Positions 20,746 through 32,507 of a stretch of DNA of 64,000 nucleotides are shown one piece after another; positions within the stretch are counted from its first letter, which is position 1; the number at the start of each line of letters is the position of its first letter. Made by a program: the position numbers and the translations under genes. The DNA is from Sciurus carolinensis (taxonomy: Eukaryota; Chordata; Mammalia; Rodentia; Sciuridae). The stretch is from contig NC_062214.1 in the NCBI RefSeq assembly GCF_902686445.1, positions 51,371,177-51,435,176 on the forward strand, written 5' to 3'. The notes beneath the pieces were generated by a model. That model had not been told where the DNA came from, made no database searches, and saw only the letters and a program-made list of their open reading frames with translations.

Positions 20746-21860
20746 ACATAAGGTCTTATAATGATGACCTTAAAAAAATCCCCTTGAATCTGGGTTCCAA
20801 GACAATGGTGCTGCCAGGAGGCACCTACTTCTACCATGTCCAGTGAATACCTCACAAGATTCAGATTTAATTGGCCTTGGATGTGTCCTGAGCATGTGGG
20901 ATATTTGAAAAGCTCCCCAGGTGATTATATCATGTAGTTTGGGTAGCTTCACCCTGTTAAGAATAGTTGAAAGAGAAGAAAACTTCAAAAATGATGGCTT
21001 TCAGATCTCTGTTTATCTCCATGGCTGCAATCGACAGCTTGAGTTTTGCTTCCAGAAGGCTTAAAAAAAGAAACAAAATCAGTGAATGTGTGAAAATGGT
21101 TCTTGAAATAACTCTTAGAGATGCTTGAATCAACACAAGAGAGAATATAGATGAAAAGACCAGCATGATTCTTCCACTGTTCTGGTTATCTCTGCTGAAA
21201 ACGAAATCATCTCCTAACCTAGATACAGCTTTTTGAATTCCTTTTCAGGGATATATTTCCTGTAGCAATTTCTCTTATTTCTGTTAAATATCTTAGCAAT
21301 AATAACCATGCAAATATGTTTCAATTAATTCTAAGGAGAACAATCTTTGTGGCAGTCCTAAAGGCAATATGTGTCTTATACAGAAACCACCCAGCTGCCG
21401 GTACTTCCACCCCAACGAATCCAAGGTATTTCTTTGTTCTTTCTTCCTTTGGTTCTCTCTGACTCACCTCCACAGTATCCTGACCTAAGAGTATAACCTC
21501 CTGGCTATTGAAGTGAATTGCAGACTCAAATTTTCTTCCTTGTTATTTCCCTTATTTCTATTCAGAAAAATTACATTGAAGCCATGAAGCCTGAGTCTAC
21601 ACTTATCAGGGATTGACTGATTGATTTCATCTAGTCTAATCTCATTTTGAAAAACCCTATATGCTTTGCAAGACAATATTGTCAGTAAATGGAGAAGAAA
21701 ATGGGACTCTAATACTTCACTATAAACCTGTAAAAGTCACATAATTAGCCATCTGAGCTACTAAATCTGAAGAATTGAAATTTGGGAGACATTCATGACT
21801 CTAATCAAGATGGTTGGAATGTAATCTTGAATGTGCATTGAATTTAAAAGGTTCGTAAAT
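20746..21860. other. Unassigned DNA
   Basis: Nothing recognised. Short open frames in both strands look random. Confidence 0.45.
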
Positions 21861-21865
21861 ATCAC
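21861..21865. repeat. TSD of MaLR-like LTR (left)
   Basis: ATCAC, repeated at 22276-22280. Confidence 0.8.
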
Positions 21866-22275
21866 TTATGATTTGGATGTGAGGTGTCCCTAAAAGCTCA
21901 TGTGTAAGACAATGCAAGAAGGTTTGGAGGAGAAACGACTGGGTTATAGCCTTAACTTAATTAATGGATTAATCCCTCATGGGATTACCTGAGTGGTAAC
22001 TGGAGGCAGGTGGGTGTAGTTGGAGAAAGTGGTTAATTGTGGGTGTGGTTATGGGGTATATATTTTGAATCTGGAGCCTGGAGTCTCTCTCAGCTTCCTG
22101 ATTACCATGTGAGCTGCTTCCCTCCGCCACACTCTCTGCCTCACTTTAAGCCCAGTGGAATGGAGCTGACCTTCTATGGACTAAAAACTGGGAGCCCTCA
22201 AATAAACTTTTTCTTCCCTAAAATTTTTCTGGTCAGATCTTTTAGTCACAACCTGTGGAAAAGTTGATGAAGACA
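21866..22275 (+). mobile_element. MaLR-like solo LTR, copy 1, plus strand
   Basis: A 410-bp LTR with a gaggtgtccctaaaagctca start block, gtgtaagacaatgcaagaagg (21902), a gattaatccctcatgggatta block, tggtaactggaggcaggtggg, ccatgtgagctgcttccctc (22106), agtggaatggagctgacc, a caaataaactttttcttccc block holding AATAAA at 22200-22205, and ...gatgaagaca at the end. A perfect 5-bp TSD (ATCAC) fits ERVL/MaLR integration. Solo; no coding sequence. Confidence 0.85.
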
Positions 22276-22280
22276 ATCAC
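22276..22280. repeat. TSD of MaLR-like LTR (right)
   Basis: ATCAC, identical to 21861-21865. Confidence 0.8.
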
Positions 22281-22505
22281 ATCTTTATTTTCAAGTGTAT
22301 ATCTAACAGAATTAATATCATCTTTCTTTGTCTCATTCAGTTCCTTTTCTTGAAAAAAATTTTTGGCCTGGGTATGATATTGCTAACCTTATCTCTTTTT
22401 TAGCTTTATTTCATTCTTGATTTGTATTTGTTTGTAACAACTCATCTAATTCCTTTATTTTAAAATTCCTATACTTTTTAAAAGTTGTCATTTAAAAAAA
22501 ATGTC

Positions 22506-22963
22506 TGTTATAGTTTAGATATCAGGTGTTCCCCCAAAACTCGTGTGTGAGACAATGCAAAAAAACTTAGAGGTGAAATGATTGGGTTATGAGAGTCTTA
22601 ACCTAATCAGTGCATTAATCCTCTAATGGGGATTAACTGGGTGGTGGTAACTGTAGTCAGGTAGGGTGTGTCTGGAGGAGTTGGGTCATTGGGGCTGTAC
22701 CATTGTGGTATACATTTTGTCCATGGTGAAGGGAGTCTCTCTCTTTTCCTCCCTCTCCCCCTTCCCTCTTTCCTGGTATAATGTCCTGAGTTGCTTTCCT
22801 GGGTCACACGCTTCTGCCATGGTGTTCTGCCCTGCCTCAAGTCCCAAGGAATGGAGCCAGCTGCCTATGGACTATGAAACCATGAGCACCAAAGAAACTT
22901 TCCCTCCTCCAAAATTGTTCTTGTCAGGTTCTGGTCACAGTTGCAAAAAAGCTGACTAAAACA
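22506..22963 (+). mobile_element. MaLR-like solo LTR, copy 2, plus strand
   Basis: A 458-bp LTR, TGTTATAG start and CTAAAACA end, with the same block order as copy 1: atcaggtgttcccccaaaac, gtgtgagacaatgcaaaaa, tggtaactgtagtcaggtagg, cttctgccatggtgttctg and aaggaatggagccagctgcc. Flanking 5-mers ATGTC (22501-22505) and GTGTC (22964-22968) match at 4 of 5, a decayed TSD. It lies 230 bp downstream of copy 1 in the same orientation, but each copy has its own TSD, so these are two separate insertions and not the two ends of one provirus. Confidence 0.85.
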
Positions 22964-22968
22964 GTGTC

Positions 22969-23814
22969 AAAATTAGTCTTCTATTTTAACTTTTGCATCC
23001 AGCCTCCCTGTATTCTCTTTCATCCCTCTCTAGCCCACCAAATACTGGGAGTATGACTGGAGTGGCATCAATGAGATAGATTTTTTTTTTTTTAAATGGA
23101 AGAACAGGAATTGAGTGAAGGCATTGACTCTTACCACATATGAATATGCTATGTCTTTTCTAATCTGTATCAAATTTTATGACCCCTAGTGAAATGTTTA
23201 AAATATTTTCCAGGTCCTGCATGATTCTTAATTCCTGTGAAGTTTTGTCTTTTACACCTAAGGCTTAATCTGTTTGTTTACCTTTATTACTGGGGCTGGG
23301 TCAAGGACTCTGATGGTAATCTTTTGACAGGATTGCTAAGTCCATGGCAGTGGTTTTAGAGGATGATTATCAAGAAGACTGCTTTTGTTGTGAATTGGGT
23401 TGCTGGTAAGACACATCCAAGATGAAGTGGCACTATTCTTGTGAACCAGAGGCATGGCCCCTTCAGCTCTAGAACAGCACATGTGCCCAATGGAAGGGAA
23501 AACCTTGCTGAGGAGGGGTGATGGCTGTCTTGGCCCAGGCCCCAGGACCCCTTCCTTTAGGTTAGTCAAATAACAGGAAGCTTTGACATCCCAAGAGAGT
23601 CACCAATGGTTTTGAGTCGTCCAAGGGGAATCCACCTGTCTGTAGAGAAAACACCAGTCCTGGCTTTGATGCTAAACCTAAGTAAGAATGGAGTCTGAAA
23701 TATTCCAGGGTATCCCTAAGCATATAGCACACGAGTGCCAGGAAAGGTTTAGTTTTATTTGATTTTTCAGGAAGAAAAGTGAAATCAAGACATCATATTT
23801 CATTCAGTTTTTTT
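22969..23814. other. Unassigned DNA
   Basis: No gene or named repeat. A T run at 23081-23093 is present. Confidence 0.45.
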
Positions 23815-23916
23815 TCTTTTTTCTTTCTCTCCTTTGTTTCTCCCCTGCTGGGGATGGAACCATGGGCCTTGCACATGCCAAATGTATGCTCTACCTTTAA
23901 ATTACACCCCGGTCCT
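23815..23916 (-). mobile_element. ID-type SINE fragment, minus strand
   Basis: Minus strand: a ggaccggggtgtaatttaaagg A-box side, then gcatgtgcaaggcccatggttccatccccagc with the B box, followed by a purine-rich tail (23815-23850 pyrimidine-rich on plus). Confidence 0.65.
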
Positions 23917-24254
23917 GAAATGTTTTAGTAAAATTCAAAATATGTTGCTTTATTCATCTTGAAGACATGTCATGCAGTACTGAGAGGTTTATGGTAATGG
24001 TTCATCATTTGAATCGTTCCTCTTTTCAAAGTGAGACTTCAATTTATATTACTTAACATTTTCACATTTATTTTAAATACACAGTTGTCTACCCTAAATT
24101 CATCTTTGTTACTTGGTTTTAAATATTCTTGTTAAGATAGTCTAAATATAGGTTTATTATTTTTTCTTGGCCCAGTCTGTAAGGTTTTGTCTTTTACATA
24201 AAAGCTTTGAGCCATTTACATTTGCTATTCTGATATTTTTTAAAAGGGTGGTTA

Positions 24255-24302
<48 letters not shown>

Positions 24303-25239
24303 CTGTCTTAAATTTTCTCAATTGCACTCACATTTGCAAAATAAATTCATCTTCTTTAGTTTTTAATCTAATTTTCCTGATTCTTCATTTTCAATGAATA
24401 GTTGGAGGCAGGTGAAGGACTTAAGATTGTGTGCACTTTTCTATTTCTTTTGGTTAAATGTTTGATCTTTCAGGTTCCCATCCCCTCTCTCTTTTCCTTG
24501 CTAAGCAGAATCCGGGTGTGTGAGAGCAACTTTCCAGCCAGTTCCCATGGGCACTACCTGCCCCACTGACATTATAGGTAGGTTTTGCTCGACTATCCAG
24601 TGTCTTTGTTGGACTATCCTGTGGAATTTTCAATGTAACTCCCAGTCAAATTACAGACTTAAATTCCAGCACATAGCATATGGAAATGACCATTACCTTC
24701 AATTTTCTTACATACCCTTACTCCATGGGAATGATATTTGACCCATCCCTCATGGTTTCTTCCCAGAGAGAAGACTCAGGGAAAATGAGGCAGGCTTCTG
24801 ATCTCTTTCCCCTCACAAATAAAAAAGGAGGCCTGTGTTTCCTCTTCTACTCGTTCTAGTGGTTATCTTTAGAATTATAAAATCAGACTTATTGTGTTAA
24901 TGAAACTTTAAAATCAAGAAATATAATTTTTTTGACAATTATGTCTCATGGAAAACCTAGGCTTTCATTTAAAAAACATGTTAACACAGATTAATTATAC
25001 ATATTAATGTGGTGCAGTGTGACAGTTATGTACAATGGTCCATGCAGTGATCAAATCCAACCTCCCTTTTCCTAACTTTCATATTGTTATGGACTCAGAA
25101 ATCCTATTCTGAATCTTGTTCCATCAGTTGAATATTTATTCTTCCTTTTTCTTTCTGCAACAATCCTAAACCTCCACAGGCGAAGAGGAGGAAGTCACAT
25201 AAAAGAAAACACAAACAGGGTTAAGTATATTAACATATT
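23917..25239. other. Unassigned AT-rich DNA with one (TG)n
   Basis: Apart from the (TG)n at 24261-24299 nothing is recognised. Confidence 0.45.
24261..24299. repeat. (TG)n microsatellite
   Basis: About 19 uninterrupted TG units. Confidence 0.97.
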
Positions 25240-25440
25240 TAAATACTGATATATGCTATATTCTCATATGTACGAACAGGAAATCCAGAAGGATATGTAC
25301 CAAATTGTCAACAGTGCTTGTATCTGTGAAACAGAAACAGAAGGGACTTGCGGAACATTCATTTTTAACTTTAGCATTATGTTATTGAAATATTTTAAAA
25401 ACCATATTTACCTCTTCAAGGTAAGAAATCATTTAAAATG
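25240..25440 (+). mobile_element. Ancient L1M 3' UTR-like fragment, plus strand
   Basis: The block ccagaaggatatgtaccaaattgtcaacagtg (25278-25315, in part) and the following ttttaactttagcattatgttatt stretch match the old-L1 3' UTR layout. Low-level similarity; noncoding. Confidence 0.5.
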
Positions 25441-25444
25441 TGAA

Positions 25445-27059
25445 CATTTAATTTAAATTTTTATCTTGTTCTTTGGTTTCTGCTTTGAATGCATCCTTGG
25501 TTTTTCCTTTGGTTTATGACTAACATCTCATGGTTTCCTTTGGTTGGTCTTATAGTTTATGATATTTATTCCTATTTGCCTGGTACAGTGATTACTTGCT
25601 TTAAATTCTGCCAGAGATTAGAGTGGAGACACTTAACTTAGGTAGACTCAACTATGAGAATACAGAGGGAGGGTGGGGGGAAGAAGAGAGGGAGGGAGAG
25701 AGAGAGAGAAAGAAAGAGAGAGAGGAAGAGAGAGAGGGAAATGAATCCTTTGATCCTTTCACTTGCCTTTCCAAGTACTTTTCTTCAATTGCTAGAAGGT
25801 GTGTGTGTTGAGAGGGAGTCATTACTAAGAAAAACAAATCATGTCTTTTGAACTTAAGGAACCCAAGTCATGGTGATTTAAGGGAAGATTTCATTTTTCC
25901 CTCCAGGGTGGATTTGTCTATGCACTTTTTCTGTTTTAAAATCTTGTGCTCTCATTTTAGAAACTCACCCCAGTATCAGAGGCAATCCAATTTAGTCCTG
26001 AATTTCCCACAAGCCCTTTTAAAATCCTTTTTTTTTCCTGATTTTTAGAGCTAAGACTATGAGTTGCACTTTTAGGAAGGGAAAGAGTACCAGGAACTGA
26101 GCTCAGGGCATGCAGCAACATCAGCACTGGGTCCTTGCACATCTGCCTCTGTCAGTCTGGAGAAAGAGTCTCATGTTCAAGGGCAGTTGATAAGCATCTT
26201 CTTCACTATGGCTCCCCAGTATCCTTGTGAAAATAGTAATTGTACCAACCTCTCTCTTCCTACAGCATCACCCATTACCTTGGGTCTAGCATGAAAACAC
26301 CATATGATAGTTCATAATGTATATTTTTGCCTCAACCTTTCGAGGGCACAGTGTCCTTTTTTTTTTTTTTTAATCATTTTGATTCTCAGTTCTAAACTGT
26401 GCTTTTACTACTATGGGTTTGGAAAACATATTTCTGAACCATATAATGAATAAATGCATAAGTAATTTAATGGTAGGAGGGAGCACCATACTTTCATCAA
26501 GTGGAAGGTGCAAATATGTCTTCACACTTTGACATCAAGCAAGCAGGATGCATTTCCCAATCAAAGGCATACCATAGTTGATTCAGAAACTTTTTCTTAT
26601 TTCTTAGTAGTTCATAAAATAATGATGTAATGTATAATCAATTATCTTGGATGCAAAAAAATGCATACTTCAGTGTTTGATAACCATTCTCAAATTATTC
26701 CTTTTTGATAAACATCATGATTAACATAGGCACTTATCACATTTCTGCAGGTAATTAACTGTACAGTCACTCAATAAGGGATTGATTTTCTATTAGGTCT
26801 GCATTTTTTAAAGTAATAGCTTTTCTCTTATATGGAATTACCATATATTTTTTTAAAAATGAAAAACAATTCTGTTTTTAAAGTGAATACATACCTGTTG
26901 CCCAAAACAAATAAACAAATGAAGAAGCATAAAGGAGAGAAATGCAATCTCACCATTTGGCTTATGTCTTTCCAGATATCTGTGTATGTGTATTATGTGT
27001 GGCTGATGTTATAAAAGTAATATCATATTGTATCTGTCATTGTTATATAGGAATGAATC
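25445..27059. other. Unassigned AT-rich DNA
   Basis: Holds a GA-rich tract at 25670-25740 and a T run near 26358-26373; otherwise nothing I can name. Confidence 0.45.
25670..25740. repeat. GA-rich polypurine tract
   Basis: About 70 bp almost purely of G and A (gagggaggg, gagagaga, aagaaaga motifs) on the plus strand. The open frames over it are low-complexity artefacts. Confidence 0.9.
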
Positions 27060-27189
27060 ACATATATTGTTTTGTAATAATAAAATGACAATGAGCTAAT
27101 ATCCATCAATAAAGGATGATTAAATCAACTATGATACAGTGCAAACATTGTAAGAAACATTTAAGATGAGATTTTTAAGGGGCCATTAA
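27060..27189 (+). mobile_element. Possible old L1 3' fragment
   Basis: aatatccatcaataaaggatgattaaatcaactatgatac resembles the L1M block found at 10384 and 50000. Short and weak. Confidence 0.35.
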
Positions 27190-27699
27190 AATGACAACTT
27201 AGAGCTAAATGCACTCAAATTAAATGCTGTTTATTCTTCATAATTTTGCATATTTATTTAATCTTTATTCATGCAATGTAACTTGAAGTTCTTAAGAAAG
27301 AAATGGAGTATGATGCCGACAAGAATTTGCCAATTTTTAGTCACTTGCAAGTGGGAAGGAATAAATAGGTAGGGAAAAAGTCATTTGTTTAAAAACGACT
27401 TTTTAAAAATGAGCAATAAAGAGCAAGAAAAATTTTTGTTTTAGTAGCAAGCAAAAAATATTGCTTATGATTGAGTCATAAGCTAATACTAACAATGCTC
27501 AGCAGCCCTGAGCACTGTAGTGTTTCAGGCGCACTAAGAGATTCATATGTATCACCTACTTATTATTTATTTAATTTTTTACAGTATCTCCTGGTAAGTT
27601 CAGCCATCTATCCAAATGAGTCCTCACTTTATCCTGGGAAAGTGAAAATTAACTCAGTGATTAATTATGCTCTTGTTAATTCCAAGTGCATTTTTAAAA
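27190..27699. other. Unassigned AT-rich DNA
   Basis: No feature recognised. Confidence 0.45.
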
Positions 27700-28010
27700 T
27701 TTTATTTTAAATCCATTATTAAACTGAAATAAAAACATGTTGTACATGTTAATGGGATGTCACATGATGTTTCGAGACATGTTCACATTATGTAATGTTT
27801 CAATTAGGTCAAACACATTTATCTCCTAAAGCATTTTCATGGTGAAAATGTTCAGAACATTCTAGTGTGTGAAATACATGGTATGTAATTGAAATATATA
27901 GTATGTAATTGTCCTTTAGGGTCACCCTACTGTACACTCAAATTTCTTACTCCGATCTAACTGTAACACAGTATTATTTGGTGGACCTTTCCCCATATCT
28001 GTCACTTTGT
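27700..28010. repeat. Possible old L1-derived segment with a 20-bp tandem pair
   Basis: The stretch with gtcacatgatgtttcgagac and acacatttatctcctaaagc resembles an L1-associated sequence in placental mammals; orientation is not clear to me. Positions 27870-27889 and 27890-27909 are tandem 20-mers (tgaaatacatggtatgtaat and a copy with two changes). Confidence 0.35.
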
Positions 28011-28384
28011 ACCATTCTTTCAGCAATTTAATTTTGTTGCCGTTTTACAAATGGGCATTTGGACACTTTTTTCTGCATGTCAGTGATTCTCAGTGTGGGT
28101 AGGTTGGTGAACAGGAACCTGGGTTGTGACACGTGCATGACTATCACAGGTGCAGCAGGTGGGGAAGGAAGCCAGAGGAGCACTATGCAGAGGAGGAAGC
28201 TCGAGAAGAGAGGGAGGTCTCAAAAAGTAACATTACCCTTGGCAAGTGGAAATAAACCAATGCCGAGTTCCATTTATGTTGGAGTTAAAAACAAATATCT
28301 CTTGTGCTCTTCTTGGATATCAATGATTGGAGAAGAACTTTGAATGCAGATGAACCTTAGTTCCAATGAAGTTTCTTTGGTGTT
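28011..28384. other. Unassigned DNA
   Basis: A 94-codon open frame at 28059-28343 has no recognisable motif; treated as chance. Confidence 0.4.
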
Positions 28385-28530
28385 CATCCTGAGACTTTGG
28401 CAAGGTCACACAAATGTTCCATTTTGCTTTTATGAAGTAAATATCTGACTCTTAAAAGCACTAAAAAGGTTAAATGATTCCTTAGACACAGCACACAGCA
28501 AAATGCCTGTCCTGTAATTATTCCTCATAG
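28385..28530 (+). repeat. MIR SINE fragment
   Basis: MIR order: ctttggcaaggtcacac, attttgcttttatgaa, then ggttaaatgattcc and cagcacacagcaaaatgcctg. Diverged. Confidence 0.45.
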
Positions 28531-28537
28531 GTATATA

Positions 28538-28737
28538 TTTTTTGATACTTGAATTTAACCCAGGGTGCTTTACCACTGAGCCACATCCCCAGAACTTTTT
28601 ACTTTTTATTTTGAGACAGGGTCTCACTAAGTTGCTTAGGGCCTCTTTAAGTTGCTGAGGCTGATCTCGAGCTTGTGATTCTCCTGCCACAGCCTCCCAA
28701 ATCACTGGGATTATAGGCATGTGCCACCATGCTTGGC
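28538..28737 (-). mobile_element. B1-dID SINE, minus strand
   Basis: Minus strand from 28737: B1 half (gccaagcatggtggcacatg start, ggcaggagaatcacaagctc), then ID half (gttctggggatgtggctcag), then the A-rich tail near 28545. Typical full-length fused SINE of about 200 bp. No clear TSD. Confidence 0.85.
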
Positions 28738-28789
28738 TTCTTTCTCAGATTTTTGATAAAAAATTTTACAAAGCCTATACATATTATAC

Positions 28790-29203
28790 TGGGAAAAAAA
28801 CCTAGGCTCCATCGATGGGTGATGGATTAAAAAAAAATGTGGTGTAGATGTACGATGGGGTATTAGCCTTAAAATGGAAGGTAATTGACACAGGTTACAA
28901 CCTGGATGAACCTTGAGGATGTCATGCCAAGTGATATTAGCAAGTCACAAAGGACAAATATGATTCCATTTGTGTGATTATCTAGGGTAGACTAAGTATA
29001 GAGAAAGTAGAATGGTGGTTTCTAGGGGCCTAAGAGAGGGTGGACTAGGGAGTTGTCTAATGGGTATAGATTTTTAGGTTTGCAAGATGAAGAGGCTTCT
29101 GGAGATTGTACCACGTTAATGCACTTAACCCTACAACATACACTTAAAAATGGTTAAGACAGTAAGTTTTATTTTGTGTATATTTTGCCACCATTAAAAG
29201 AAC
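28790..29203 (+). mobile_element. L1M (L1MA/MB-like) 3' end, plus strand
   Basis: Ordered blocks of an old L1 3' UTR: gtattagccttaaaatgg (28860), caggttacaacctggatgaacc (28891), gtcatgccaagtgatatta (28920), acaaatatgattccatttg (28954), gtagaatggtggtttctaggggc (29007), tctggagattgtaccac (29098), acacttaaaaatggttaag (29140) and tattttgccaccattaaaag (29184), the terminal sequence before the lost poly(A). Confidence 0.8.
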
Positions 29204-29964
29204 ACATCACGAGCTTCACTGAAACATTGTACTTATTGTAAAAAGTTATAATGTCCAGTAATTCGATAAACCATAGTAGGTGTGTTTTGGAGGTTTTGGT
29301 GGCTCCTCTGCATCCCAGACTGATGGGATGAGAACATTAGCATCGTGACTCTATCAATTTCAATTTCTATGTTCAGTGTTCTGTGTTGTATATTTATGTA
29401 TTATTTTATTTTGTTCATAGATATTCATTGTGACCGTATCTTTGTCTTTGTCACCTTTCAATGGTTTTTATGCTTGCTAGCTGACAATATCTTTTCCTCT
29501 TTTTCCTTTCACATATTCTATGTTTTTGCTTTAGAATGTCTCTTTTAAAACACATGTGGATCAAATTTGGTTTTCTTGCCCATTCAGAAAGTTTTGTCAT
29601 TTAGTAGAGGATTGTCAGACTTATGTGTGTGTTTCCAGAATTAATGCATATGTCATTTATAACATTAACTGTTTTTGTTGCTTCGTTACTTTCTGTTCCT
29701 GTCTTTTTGGTAATGGGTTCTGTTTTTCCTTCTGTTGAACTCTAATGATTTTGCAAAACTGCAGCTAACTTTTATCCTCCAAGTGGTTACTAAAATGTAT
29801 TCACTTGGAGAATGAAAAAATTTTTAACTTATTTTTCTAATGCCATTGCTGACAATAAAACATATGTTGGCCAGTCAACAGGTAAAATAAGAAATGAAGC
29901 ATTCTTGTACAACTTGGTGCCCTCCAGTTTTGTAGTTTTATAGATATAATTCGAGATTTTATCA
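29204..29964. other. Unassigned AT-rich DNA
   Basis: No gene or repeat recognised; T-rich on the plus strand. Confidence 0.45.
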
Positions 29965-30200
29965 GGGGTTAGTTTGCCTGGGTTCAGTTTAGGCTCTGCC
30001 CCTGTGATCTTTAGCAGGTAACTTAACCACTTAGTGTCTCATTCTCCTCATCTGCAAAATCGAACAACTAATCATGCTCACTTTTTAGGGCTCTCATGAG
30101 GATTAAGTGAAATAAATGTATGTTTAACTTTTAATGACACCACCTGACCTATCATAGGTTCTCATTAAATGTTAACTAATATCATTCTTATTACATGTGA
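29965..30200 (+). repeat. MIR SINE, well preserved
   Basis: Nearly complete MIR: gcctgggttcagtttaggc, a ctgcccctgtgatctttagc block, gtaacttaaccacttagtg, ctcattctcctcatctgcaa core, gggctctcatgaggattaag and a ggttctcattaaatgtta 3' end. Confidence 0.8.
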
Positions 30201-30539
30201 TCTGCAACTTGTGAGAATTATTTACATTCTTTTAAAAGAACTTTAAAAATAATCTTAGCAATAATTAATTTTACAAACAAGTCTTTATATAAAGGACCTA
30301 AGTGCCACCCCATCTGTTACAGAAATGAGGTGGAACCACCAGGGATTGCATCTGGCCCCACGATGTTCTTCACGTTGGTGGCCTGTCTGCTGAAGGTGGA
30401 GTGCAAGTTGAGTGTCATTTGCACCAAAGTAAAAGTGGGCACAAGGTCAGAAGGTACAGAGCCTTAAAATTTTATATCCTTTATTTTAGTAAAGCTGATG
30501 TTTTTCCTATGAAAACAACAGTTTGAAGAAAACTATGTG
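30201..30539. other. Unassigned DNA
   Basis: Nothing recognised. Confidence 0.45.
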
Positions 30540-30880
30540 CAAGAGAGTTCTGTGTGGCATTATTTATAGTGAGAAAATAGTAGAAAAATAAAAATGATGA
30601 AAAATAGAAATAGAAAATGGCAAACAGTACAAAATTAGTGTTTGTGTTTGTCCCTTTGACATCATTAAAATATTATAGAAGAGTATTTAATAACATGCAA
30701 AATGTACAATGTCAGAATGAGTAGAATATGTATAGAATGGTCTCTTCAAATGATATATGAATTATGTGAATGGGTGTATGTATGATATATGTATTTACAG
30801 AAAATGTTAGCTAAAAGATGATTATTTTGGATACTGAAGTTATAGGTGATTTAATAAAAATATGAAAATTCAAATATAAT
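30540..30880 (+). mobile_element. Old L1 3' UTR-like fragment, plus strand
   Basis: tgtggcattatttatagtgag (30551), a catgcaaaatgtacaatgtcag stretch and a final ggatactgaagttataggtga block resemble the old-L1 3' UTR order. AT-rich, so confidence is limited. Confidence 0.4.
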
Positions 30881-30904
30881 AGTTTTACAAAACATAGAAT
30901 AGTG

Positions 30905-31750
30905 CTCCTCCCTCCTCTCTCTTGTTTTTCTTTGGACAGTTGGAATTAGAGGAAATAACTGTTCATCCTGAAGAGCCCCCACTGTCTGGATCTTGCTGAT
31001 GCTCCCCAGAGTATGTGTAATATGTTTTGCTGCCTCCTCTATTTCTCAAAGCTGTGGCTACCACCTACTTTGAATTATTAACTCCTGTGGATCTAGTTTA
31101 ATCTGCACTCTAGCATTACATCCTGCACTGGACTGGCTTTTCTTGAACAAACATAAGCATTGTATCATTTCAGTTACAACATTTCAATGTGCACATCTAA
31201 AAGAAAGAATCTTAAAACACTAGCCACACCACTGTCATATTACTACAATCCTCACACTACTGTCATATTAGTACTCCTTAATATCAATATAAAGTGTTTA
31301 AATTTCTCAACTGTCTCAAACACACAAACACATATAGTTTGACTTATCCAAATCAAAATTCAATGGTTTACAAGTAATGTCTTGTTGGGGCATGATTTAA
31401 GCACACTGCAAATTTCCGCTCTCCTCTCTCTCGTTTTTCTCTGGACAGTTTGGGTTGGAGGAGGTGGTTGTTCACTCTGCAGAGATCCCCCAATGTCTGG
31501 ATCTTGCTGATGCTCCCCAGAGTATGTGTAGTATGTTTCACTACCTCTTGTTTCTCAAAACTTGTGATTTGATCCAGAGACTTGAAGAGATTTGGGTTTA
31601 ATTGTTAGCAAGAATACTTCCATTGATGATCATTGCCTTGGTCTGGTATTCCTCTAGGAGTTGCAAACTGATGATATTATTTCTTCATTTATTAGTTAAA
31701 ATAATTTTATAAAACAGAACATTTCCCCTCATCAATTATTTGATTGTCTT
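30905..31750 (-). mobile_element. Old L1M 3' UTR, minus strand, with internal duplication
   Basis: Two related segments, about 30905-31045 and 31415-31560, share a 37-bp identical core (30983-31019 and 31494-31530) and surrounding sequence. After the second copy the L1M layout continues (gttagcaagaatacttccattg at 31600, tattcctctaggagttgc at 31650). Orientation is from my recollection of this L1 3' UTR in antisense. Confidence 0.5.
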
Positions 31751-32206
31751 AGGTAAAGCTCTTATAGTAAAGATAGGATAGGATAATGCTTGTGTTTTTC
31801 TCTACTTCACCCATTTTTGGAAAGATGAATCAATTCCCTAGCCTCTTCCAAAGATGACCAATAAATTTTTAAAGTATCATTAAATATATTTGGCATTTCC
31901 TATCTCAGTGCATCTCCTATCATGACTCCTTTTTCCTAATTTCTGGTTCTTTTAAGAGCCTTGAAGAGATCTACTCACATCCTCAGAGAGTTCACCAAAG
32001 TCATCCAGGAGCAAATCCTGCACTTACAGGCTCCCTGGTCTCCGCTATCTCCTCGGAAATATAGAATCTAGGGCACATTATGAGATCCCACAAACTTGTG
32101 CTGTTTCAACAAAGACAGAGTTCACTTTTATTAACTTTTTAAGCATCTCTGTACAAAATGAAAACTTGCAAGCTGTACCTGCCCTTTCATCAGGCGTTAT
32201 CTAGGG
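31751..32206. other. Unassigned DNA
   Basis: Nothing recognised. The last eight bases, atctaggg, are the likely target site of the next element. Confidence 0.45.
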
Positions 32207-32499
32207 CAGTGCTCCTCAAAGCAGGGTCTGTGAACCAGAATGTCTCCATGGAGTATTTGTCACTGGTGTGCACTGTGATAAATATAGGAATTGAGCAAAA
32301 GTGTTGGTACTTTTATAGCAACCTGAGACAACAAGCAACTTTATGTCTGCCTAATTTGTTTAAAATAAACAGGGTTTATTTTGTAGTTTTAAAATTTTGC
32401 CTTTCTAATAAATTACTTTGTTGTATTTCCCCAAATAATTGTTCAGTGATGGGTTGGGGAAAAACCCTATATTTTTTTCCACAAAGTTTGAAAGCACTG
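32207..32499 (+). mobile_element. hAT-Charlie-like nonautonomous DNA transposon
   Basis: A 293-bp segment begins CAGTGCTCCTCAAAG and ends CTTTG-like AGTTTGAAAGCACTG, giving imperfect terminal inverted repeats of about 14 bp. The eight flanking bases are atctaggg (left) and gtatagaa (right): only half match, but both carry the TCTAG/TATAG core typical of hAT-Charlie target sites. No transposase frame. Subfamily not assigned; orientation arbitrary. Confidence 0.6.
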
Positions 32500-32507
32500 G
32501 TATAGAA

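Noticed and set aside
21866..22963. Short provirus made of two LTRs
   Set aside because: Each LTR has its own TSD and the 230-bp gap holds no viral sequence.
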